This document shows, one piece after another, positions 1-10,700 of a DNA stretch of 24,688 nucleotides. Under the pieces are notes generated by a model. That model saw only the letters and a list, made by a program, of their open reading frames with translations. It had not been told where the DNA came from and made no database searches. A program made the position numbers and the translations under genes. Source of the DNA: Hemicentrotus pulcherrimus. Taxonomy: Eukaryota; Echinodermata; Echinoidea; Camarodonta; Strongylocentrotidae. Every line of letters starts with the position of its first letter. The stretch's first letter is position 1. Location: NCBI GenBank assembly GCA_003118195.1, contig BEXV01000104.1, forward strand, positions 119,277 through 143,964, written 5' to 3'.

Positions 1-270
1 TAATTGTGCCAAACATTGCTTTTGTTCAAGGATCCCATGATAAAGCTCTTGAAGACCACGATGCTCGCCCTCTGTATCCAACCTCTGCCCAAATCCACTA
101 CGAGACTGTCATGAAGCTCCAACAGCCCCCTCCAGTGGTCAAAACAAAAGAGGCCGAGACACAGATGAAGGATGTGAGAGAAGCAGGCACATCGATGGAA
201 GGCAGAGAAGGCTTGGATATCATACAGGAAAGACTTGCCAGAGGAAGGACTGACCTATCAAGAGAAGAAG
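1..270 (+). CDS. CPLANE1: CPLANE1-like exon w1 (5' end outside or at window edge)
   Basis: Open from position 3 in the frame att-gtg-cca. It codes a hydrophilic stretch containing PLYPTSAQIHYETVMKLQ. The 5' boundary is uncertain: the exon may run off the window, or an acceptor may lie at 29-30 (tttgttcaag). Two donors keep the phase (1 nt left over): AAG|gtgctg after 270 and TAA|gtaaag after 285; the second would add five residues. I prefer 270 for its exon-side match, weakly. Confidence 0.55.
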
Positions 271-1554
271 GTGCTGGTTTGTTAAGTAAAGGTGGATGTA
301 GTAGCATGTTATCTTGATAACTCAACTCCAAACCTGTCATGTCAGTATTTTCTGAGCAAAATATGAAGCTAAGGTCACTAATTTAACTAAAATATATTTG
401 CTTGACACTATACATTACAGTTACCTTCTAAGGACTTCTTTTTTTACTCTCTACAGTTGAAAATCTGATTATTAGAGACATCTGTGGATTGTGAAAATTA
501 TATGATTCAATTGCTTTTTATTTTGTCAGAATTTGGAATACTTTTGAAAAATTCATGCATGCAAAAGTTCTTGCATGTACAGCACATTGATAGGAATAAT
601 GCTAGCTTCTGGGAAACAATTTAAGTTTGGTAATAACAAACATTTTCCATATACGTTAGACCAAGTTATTGTCGGCTGAATTTCAATGGGTTAGTAATTT
701 TCAATTCATTTGAACTTATTTGATTTAATGTAGCCAAGCCGACAGTGGAAGAGGTAGAGGAGCAGTATACCAGAGCAGCGACGGGTCTCAACAAAGCAGG
801 GAACATCATCGCACCAGACATCTTCTTCGGACTCCGTTTTAGATCGGGAGAAGAGCAGGCATCCAAAGCAGGCCCAGATGTAAGAGAGCAAGTTATGATA
901 ATCTTTGTTGACTATCTACCTGTGTGTCAAGCAATCTTTGTAATAACTGTCGAAGTGACTCAAGTATGTGACCTGGCTTGTTTAGTACAGGCCTATGTAG
1001 CAGCATGTTTTCTTGATCACTTATCTCTGTAGGAAGGTGGTGTCATTTTATGCTTCTAAAATATATGACTTGGCTTCTTGCCAAACATTGAAATCAGGAC
1101 ATTTACCTTGTTATGGTACAAATGTATGAGTGAGTAGGTTCATTTTCCTATGAAAAATAACATTGTAAAAAGAAATTTTAAAAATGCCTCTCTCTCTCTC
1201 TCTCTCTTTTGATGGGAGGTTCTGTTTTAAAGTTGTTATAGTTTCTTTGGAACCATTGCATTGCCTTTAATTATAATCCTACAACTTGTTTTATTTTTAT
1301 TATTTATTTATTTTTAATATATCCCACCTCTGATTTGTAGACTGGGCAGCCAGGCTCATCAGGCAGAGATTTCATTCATGTTGCTGATATCAATGCAGAG
1401 GATGTGTTCAGAGACATACCTCAACATCCCAACTCCAGGGATTACAGGGGGAGGAGAAGAAGAGGTTAGCTGATGGAAGTGATGATGGTTGTCGTGGTGA
1501 CGGTAGTGATGATGATATTGGGCATGATACACATCATAAGGTTGAGGTTGATGT

Positions 1555-1591
<37 letters not shown>

Positions 1592-1742
1592 AAATGTGAT
1601 GAAGATGGGAATGATATTAGGATAATGATGGTTATGATTGTGATGCTGCTATGGATGATAAGGTTGATGGTAGTAGCGATGATGATGATGGTGATGGTGG
1701 TGATGATGATGATGATGATGATGAAGGTGTTGATGATGATGG

Positions 1743-1779
<37 letters not shown>

Positions 1780-4700
1780 AAATGTGATGAAGATGGGAAT
1801 GATAAGGATGATAACGGTTATGATTGTGATGATGCTATGGATGATAAGGTTGATGGTAGTAGCGATGATGATGATGGTGATGGTGGTGATGATGATGATG
1901 GTGATGATGATGATTGTGGTGATAATTGTGATGATGATTGGGTTAATAATGATGATGGTGATAATTGTAACGTTTATGGGGATTATGGGTATGGTAGTGA
2001 TGATGATTATGATATCAATACAAAGGATGTATTCAGGGGATATAACTCAACACACTCTAAGGACTACAGAGAAAGAAGAAGGAGAGATGAGATGGTTGAA
2101 GTATTGATCATCATGTAGATGATAATGAGGATGATACTGTGATACTGGCATTGGCAATGGTTGCTAGTGTTGTCTGAAAACTGTTATGTCAAATCCGTTC
2201 CTAATACAATCCATTCTATCCTCCCCGAATTACAGAGGATGATGACTTCCAGCATCCTGAGAGAGATGGCTCACCCGGAAGATCACCCGGTGAGAAGGAA
2301 GCCAAGAGGAGGAGAGAAGATGGTGCACATGATACCAGTGCTGAGGAGGAGGAGGACGGGGATCAAGCCACAATAGCAGAGCTCCACTACAACTCCCTCT
2401 TCCACCGGGATGCGGTCCGTGCCGATGGTCTTGCTCTGCTGGAGGATGAGGAGGAGATGGATGGAGCGGAGAGGAGGAAGAGGATTGGTGATGAGGTAAC
2501 GAGGAAACTACTGGAGGCAAAGCTTGATAAAGCAGAGTGAGTATATAAATCTAGTAGGTGAATTAAAATAATCTGTTTAACAAAGCTGTAGATGTTGTCT
2601 TAAAAGAGGCATAATCATTCTGTTATTTCCAGATCAAAGTGTGTAAAGTCATCAAAGGCTCACAATATCTGCCTGAGTAATGATTGTATAATTCTGGAGC
2701 ATTATTTGAAACAATGGAATAAAAGGATTCTTTTTTTAAAAGTTGAAAGTGATATTTGAAACCAAACGCAGTTTACCTCTGTACTTTGCTTGACATATGC
2801 TTTTCTTTTAGTGCTCAAACATTTACCAAATATCATCTGCCAAGAGCCAGAAGGGTGTCGTTTATGGACGCAAAGTCCGAGTTAACATATTTTGACATTT
2901 GGCAAGTGATAAGCATTTATAATATGATCTTTCTATCAATTAAACAATTCAATTGATATTGCGTGCTTCGACCTTCTGATACTCCAGGAGAGGAATGAAA
3001 CATGCTTCAGAGATCAGCTCATCTCGTAACCAATCCAAGGATCGCATCCAGCATCAGCTAGCCCAGATGAATGAGAGATTGGGAGCTATTGATGAGGTCT
3101 CCCAGTCTATGCAGAGGGATTTCAATAATACCAAACTGGTAAGCTGCGTTTCACTTCTTTGGTAGCTTTGTATCCCTAATAAATATTAAGTACATTTTGC
3201 AAGTATTTTGAATACACCTGCTAGTTGTTTTGGTATACAATTCAATGATGTTAAGTCTAAAGTGGTCAAGAAAAAAACATATTTCCTCATTTATACTTTT
3301 CTTATTTTGGTTAAATTTAGATTAACTCCATTGCTTGCATTTTCAAGATAATCGTATTTGTTTGAAATACTTTGTTGAATACTTTTTGATAAAAGCTTCA
3401 ATATGTCACACCTTTTAGGAAAGTTTTCCATTATGTTTTTTTACAACATATTGGCCCTTTTTCAATTTTTTTTTATATTCGCTTTGCAAATCCCTGTTAG
3501 TCCCTTAAATATTCAGTTTGTTGGCTTTTCTTTTGTATTGGATTTTTTTATGACAATTTTTTTCTTCATTTCATCCCCTATGAATGACATCACATCACAT
3601 GTATGTACAGATCAGGTTACCAGCTCAAAATACTCTGTCGTACCACAAATATATCCATGGCCACCTGTGCATACGTGTAGTATGTGACTCGTTAGTCATG
3701 TTAGTCTAGTAAATAATAGCGCTAGGAAACGAGTATGTGTACATTTGTTTTCCAGGTTTATTGACTACACTTTGTTTACATTTCAGTACAAACAGAAATT
3801 TTAATATATCTACCTGCTCCGAAATGAGCAATGAAATCATTATGTAAGTTTGAAGAGAACTGATTATCTGCCCATGCACATAATAAAATATATTATGGTG
3901 AATTAAAATGCAGCCCCCCCCCCCCTTTTTTTAAGTTTTATTCTGACCTGCACAAGGTCGTACCTAAAATACACAGATAAATATTTGCTACTATATGTGA
4001 GCATTGTATGACAGTGTTTTATTTGCCAATAAAATTGGCATAAAAATGAAAGCATTTAGGGTGCGGCATTCCATGCTTGTTCAAAGTCCCGATGCCAAAC
4101 CCTAATGGATGTTACATATAAAGCTAGCAACTGGTATGGTGAGTTGTTGAATTATGAAAACAATGATACATAGCAACACATTTGCATGGACTTTTATGGA
4201 CTACACACATAACTTTACAGTGTAAATTGTTATAGATCCTACATTTCAGGCAGGGGTCTTCACAGATTACACATATCCTCTTGTTATTGGTCTTTTTCAT
4301 AGCAGTTCATATGTTTGCAATATTGGGAATGCATGTAAATTTTTGAACACAAGTAAGTAGGAATTAAATTATTATTTTAAAAAGTATTTCTCTAATAGAA
4401 ATTACTAATCCATAGTCTTCATTAAGTCTTACATGTAAGATTTGCCTGTAATGTGCCTGCTATAACAGTCTGACTTATATCATCACCTTGTTATTGCCAA
4501 TATTGTCTCATTTTCTTTTATTCTTCTCTTTAGCTGCTTCACACCGTTGAGAACCTGTCAGAAGCCATGGCCCAGGGACCAGCCGACGCAAGACCAAGAC
4601 CAGACTACTCCCTGAAAGATTACAAAGGGCCCAAGACTGATGCGAGCCCCCATGCCCCACCCCCTTCATCTGGTCATCGCCATGGTGATGAGGATACTCG

Positions 4701-7700
4701 GCAGAAAGATGAGGGAAGAAAGGAGGAGACCAGGAAGGATGATGAGCAGAGTGATGTAAACATTAAAGAAGAGGAGAAACATGAGGAAGATGAGAAGGTA
4801 GAAAGAGAGGAAGATAAGGAGAATGATGAGGATGATGTTGAAAGGTAAATGCACAGTCCTGCTTGTATGTATACCATCTAATGTTAACATTTCAGTGTTA
4901 AAATGAGATTATTACATTTTAACAAAAAAAGTTGTGTCAAAGATCATAGAAATACCATTTCTAAAATGTGTGATGCAGGATATAGCCCATGCAATTGTTG
5001 TACTGGATTTTACGGACTGGCACAAATATCTGTAAGATAGAGAGTAGTACAGGGATTTTAAAAGCTCAATGATATTCTAAGAATAACAGTGATAGTCTCA
5101 AAATCCCTTAGACTAACATGATTTGTGGGATAGAATGTCATTTGAATGTCAGTATGAAACAAGAAATACTTGATAAGCAGACCTGATTTTCCATTTATTT
5201 GCTGGTCATTGAATCCAGAAAGAGACAAAAAAAAAAGTTAAGAAAAAAAAATGAAGAAAAAAAAGATGCTGTGTATGTGAATTCAAACAGAATCTACTAA
5301 ATTCATTTGGTTTTGATGATACATGTACATTTCTTGCTTTCAATAGGACATTAATGACGGAAGGAAACTTGACCCTCGGTATCTCTGGTATCAGTGGGGT
5401 CAGTGATATCATTGCGGAGGTCATCGCCGGGGGCGATGTGAATGCTGACGAGTTTGGACTCACAGAACGACAGAAGAGNAGTCCCTTAAATATTCAGTTT
5501 GTTGGCTTTTCTTTTGTATTGGATTTTTTTATGACAATTTTTTTCTTCATTTCATCCCCTATGAATGACATCACATCACATGTATGTACAGATCAGGTTA
5601 CCAGCTCAAAATACTCTGTCGTACCACAAATATATCCATGGCCACCTGTGCATACGTGTAGTATGTGACTCGTTAGTCATGTTAGTCTAGTAAATAATAG
5701 CGCTAGGAAACGAGTATGTGTACATTTGTTTTCCAGGTTTATTGACTACACTTTGTTTACATTTCAGTACAAACAGAAATTTTAATATATCTACCTGCTC
5801 CGAAATGAGCAATGAAATCATTATGTAAGTTTGAAGAGAACTGATTATCTGCCCATGCACATAATAAAATATATTATGGTGAATTAAAATGCAGCCCCCC
5901 CCCCCCTTTTTTTAAGTTTTATTCTGACCTGCACAAGGTCGTACCTAAAATACACAGATAAATATTTGCTACTATATGTGAGCATTGTATGACAGTGTTT
6001 TATTTGCCAATAAAATTGGCATAAAAATGAAAGCATTTAGGGTGCGGCATTCCATGCTTGTTCAAAGTCCCGATGCCAAACCCTAATGGATGTTACATAT
6101 AAAGCTAGCAACTGGTATGGTGAGTTGTTGAATTATGAAAACAATGATACATAGCAACACATTTGCATGGACTTTTATGGACTACACACATAACTTTACA
6201 GTGTAAATTGTTATAGATCCTACATTTCAGGCAGGGGTCTTCACAGATTACACATATCCTCTTGTTATTGGTCTTTTTCATAGCAGTTCATATGTTTGCA
6301 ATATTGGGAATGCATGTAAATTTTTGAACACAAGTAAGTAGGAATTAAATTATTATTTTAAAAAGTATTTCTCTAATAGAAATTACTAATCCATAGTCTT
6401 CATTAAGTCTTACATGTAAGATTTGCCTGTAATGTGCCTGCTATAACAGTCTGACTTATATCATCACCTTGTTATTGCCAATATTGTCTCATTTTCTTTT
6501 ATTCTTCTCTTTAGCTGCTTCACACCGTTGAGAACCTGTCAGAAGCCATGGCCCAGGGACCAGCCGACGCAAGACCAAGACCAGACTACTCCCTGAAAGA
6601 TTACAAAGGGCCCAAGACTGATGCGAGCCCCCATGCCCCACCCCCTTCATCTGGTCATCGCCATGGTGATGAGGATACTCGGCAGAAAGATGAGGGAAGA
6701 AAGGAGGAGACCAGGAAGGATGATGAGCAGAGTGATGTAAACATTAAAGAAGAGGAGAAACATGAGGAAGATGAGAAGGTAGAAAGAGAGGAAGATAAGG
6801 AGAATGATGAGGATGATGTTGAAAGGTAAATGCACAGTCCTGCTTGTATGTATACCATCTAATGTTAACATTTCAGTGTTAAAATGAGATTATTACATTT
6901 TAACAAAAAAAGTTGTGTCAAAGATCATAGAAATACCATTTCTAAAATGTGTGATGCAGGATATAGCCCATGCAATTGTTGTACTGGATTTTACGGACTG
7001 GCACAAATATCTGTAAGATAGAGAGTAGTACAGGGATTTTAAAAGCTCAATGATATTCTAAGAATAACAGTGATAGTCTCAAAATCCCTTAGACTAACAT
7101 GATTTGTGGGATAGAATGTCATTTGAATGTCAGTATGAAACAAGAAATACTTGATAAGCAGACCTGATTTTCCATTTATTTGCTGGTCATTGAATCCAGA
7201 AAGAGACAAAAAAAAAAGTTAAGAAAAAAAAATGAAGAAAAAAAAGATGCTGTGTATGTGAATTCAAACAGAATCTACTAAATTCATTTGGTTTTGATGA
7301 TACATGTACATTTCTTGCTTTCAATAGGACATTAATGACGGAAGGAAACTTGACCCTCGGTATCTCTGGTATCAGTGGGGTCAGTGATATCATTGCGGAG
7401 GTCATCGCCGGGGGCGATGTGAATGCTGACGAGTTTGGACTCACAGAACGACAGAAGAGAGCCGCCAAGAAGCGCGTTCAGACTAGGTACATGTAAGCTC
7501 ATGAATTGAAGCGTGAAGTCTATGAATGATATTCCATGTTGGGAATGATACCTGAATGATAGTTATATGTTTAACTGTTTAACTGTTGACTTGAGTTTGC
7601 ATACTGTACTCCTTGCTACATATAACACTCAAACAAACTGTGTATTATCTGTGGAAAGAAGAAAAAAAAAGGGGGGAAAAAATTCTGATGGTCGTTAAGT

Positions 7701-10700
7701 CTTTGTAAGTTGTCACTGTCTTGTTCAAAAGGCCATAAAGCCACTCACTTTGCCGTGTAGCGATGTGCTGGAATGATTGATTGTTAATTTTTCTATTCTT
7801 GTGTTCATTCTTAATGGATGTGATTGATAAATGACTTATATATTTTGTGATTCACTGAAAAATGGATGGATGAATTTGAAATGATTAAATGCCTGATTTA
7901 TTAATTTATTAATCTGATTGTTCAGTAGTTGAGCATATATGCATTTCTTTAGAGCTATCCATGCAAGTATGGTATCTTCTAGAACACTTCATCACACACG
8001 CTTCTCTCAATCTTTCCTAGGCATGACAGCTTCAATGAAGAGGACTTGGCTGACATACCCCTCACCAGCCTGACGGACAGACAACTCCGGCAGATCTTCT
8101 CCCCACGATCAGCTGCCTCCCCCGAGGAGAAGACCAAACCCTGGCCTTTTGCCGCCAAGCCTGAGGGACGCTCTGCAAAGGAAAGACAGAAGATCAAGGA
8201 GTGGATGGAAAGAAGAAGAGCACAGCAGATAGAAGAATATAAGATGAAGAGGGGAGAGAAGATAGAGAGGGAGCACAAGCCGTTCAGACCGAAAGGCGAC
8301 TCTTTGAAGCAGGTGGGTAGTGGGGCAAGAATTCAAAAGATGGTACACTGTTACTGTATTAGTGATAATATATTGTTTTGCAGTATGTTTGGCACAATGT
8401 TAATTTCTATTTTGTGTTGTTGGTTTTTTAAGCTTTTACCCAGGATTTACATGTAGCCATCTCATCCAATGTAGATCGCTTGAACCATTTGAAGAATTCA
8501 ATCCTACCAACTTTTCTTTCAGGAGGAAAACAATAATAATGCCCCAGGAGGAATGCTCGGTATTGGCATGATAATCCTTGCTGTTCTCTCTCCAAATGTG
8601 ACAGATAGATGCAGGGAATGCTTCATTTCTTTAGTTATGTTGCCGCCCATTCAATTTTCCTAGTTTAATAATAGACCAATGTTTTATGTCTATCTTGCTT
8701 ATCGTCATGCTATAAAATGCTTTTTTATTTGATTCACTGTTTAGATTCCAACATCAACCAAAGAAATCAAAAGAGCAGAGGCAGAAAAGAAGACAAAGAA
8801 ACAGTAAGTAATCTTAGTGCTTTTCTGATCATCACGACATTCATCAAACTTTAATAACAATAATATTGGATATTTATATTGCGCATATATCCATCTTGCA
8901 GGGGGCTCAAGACGCTCCAATTTTTACCCCCGCTCTGCTAGGCAGTCGATTTCGGCACTACAGTATTCAAAGCATTCCTTCCTACTGGCGGGACTTGAAC
9001 CGCGGACCCTGTGATCCACTAGACCACAACAGTAGTTTTTGTCTCAGTCTTTCCTTAGAGTGCTATTTATGAAATAAGATTTTCAATTTACACACACTTT
9101 TGTCAAATATTCATTTCAGCTACATTGTTTGTGTCCATTTCCTTTTATACAGAATCAAGACTCGGGATCACCATGAGGATAGAATAGCTCAGGCTAAGGA
9201 TCTCATGGGACAGATCTTTGAGGACAAGCCAAACCTTCCTCCAAGACCCTTGATAGAGCCGCGTAAAGACCGCTCCGACAAGCTGAGAAAGCAAGCCACA
9301 TCTTCGATGCGAGGCACAGCTACTCCAACAGCCAGACATACTCAACAACAATTATCATCAAGAGCAGCAGCAACTCCACAACCATCAGTAAGAACTGCTG
9401 CAACACCGCAACCCAGAACTGGTGCGGACTCCAGAATGTCGTCAACTCGGCTACTGGGTGATAGAAGCAATGTGGTGAGGAATGAGGGGCGAGGTCAGCA
9501 AAGTGGAAGGCCACTGCCAAAGGGGACCTACATGTTCATCGACAGTGAGGCCTACAGAGGTCCTGCAGTGGAAGGGAACAGACGTGCTGATGATCATGAA
9601 CACCACCAAGAGAGGGGTCAGATTGAGGATCGGCGACAGGAGCATCCTGCATACAGGGGTAGCACTGACAGGAGGCCACCGCGAAGCTCGCTTCGGGCTA
9701 GCATGGAACGTTCTGTCCAGTTTGTAAACCCTAGACGGTCAAGCGAGGAAGACCTGCAGCTGGTGCTGGCGGAAATGTCTGACCTAGTCACACCACGTAG
9801 TGAAGATGATGACCAACAGAACGCTAGCAGCCATCAAGAGCTGGAGTCTGCAACTGGGACATACCATAAACCCAAAGCCTTCAAAGATGTTGTCCGGGTA
9901 CAGAGACCAGAGGTAACCAGGAAGAGGGAAGGAACTCCAAGGAAAGCAAAGACATACACTGATATGCTCCAGGAGATGAAGGCTGAAGTCAGTTCCAGAA
10001 GAGCACCATCATCTGTCAAGTCGAAGCAACGATTGTATGGTATGCACTTCTTATTAAAAGATATACTACACATGTTTTATGATATATGTGTGGAATACTT
10101 TAAATTGATAATATTCCCCATCCCCCTATAAAAATAAAAAAATAGAAAAGAAACAAATGTTTGAAACAGCATGCATAAAGTTCTTACTGCAACAAAATTT
10201 TGAGAGCCCAATTTCACTTATAATGCTTTATTCCAATTATGAATATGAATATGAAATAAATTCACTGTGCAGGTAATTGTTTCTGCTGTAGGAAGATAAC
10301 ATTATCCAAACGTGCTGTACAACAGTCAAAATTCTTCTGAAAGATTTTCAGCCTTCAGACTCAAAAAGTATTGTGGCATATTTTCTAGCCAATTTGCTCA
10401 CAGGATATTCAGCATTGATTTATTTTACTGTGATCATTTCAGGCTCCACAAGATTACCAGGGTGGAATAAGAACAGAAAGCAGTACACAAAGACACCCAA
10501 GACATACACAGAGAGGCTAGCAGAGATGAGAGGCGCCCAAGGCAGTGGGGGTCAGGGCACGCGATTGGTCCAGAGGCCGAAACCCAGACCTAGTAAACAG
10601 GAGAGACCAGGAACAGGTGATTTAAGAATTATAAAGAGAACTAGGTCTATACTTTAATATGCCATTTATGTCATAGTGCTTTCTTATTGAAATAGGACAA

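Larger units (their letters stand above)
3499..5478. repeat. First copy of an exact 1980-bp direct repeat
   Basis: Matches 5480-7459 base for base wherever I compared it, including the C12-T7 homopolymer run at 3914-3932 and all exon sequence. Starts at agtcccttaaat and ends in the middle of exon w7 at the N. See the finding on contig overlap. Confidence 0.9.

Noticed and set aside
1625..2118. Two long open frames, Met-rich and Asp-rich
   Set aside because: Both come from the (GAT)n triplet repeat read in different frames; no splice or start logic and no non-repeat content except the exon w3 relic.
4666..4890. Minus-strand open frames with hydrophobic runs (also at 6647-6871)
   Set aside because: They are antisense shadows of the Glu/Lys/Asp codons of exon w6; the apparent membrane segments are artefacts.
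8522..8558. Possible small exon after the strong acceptor cttttctttcag (codes EENNNNAPGGML)
   Set aside because: Its only nearby donor leaves 1 nt, while the next exon at 8745 needs phase 0; the w8-to-w9 junction works without it.
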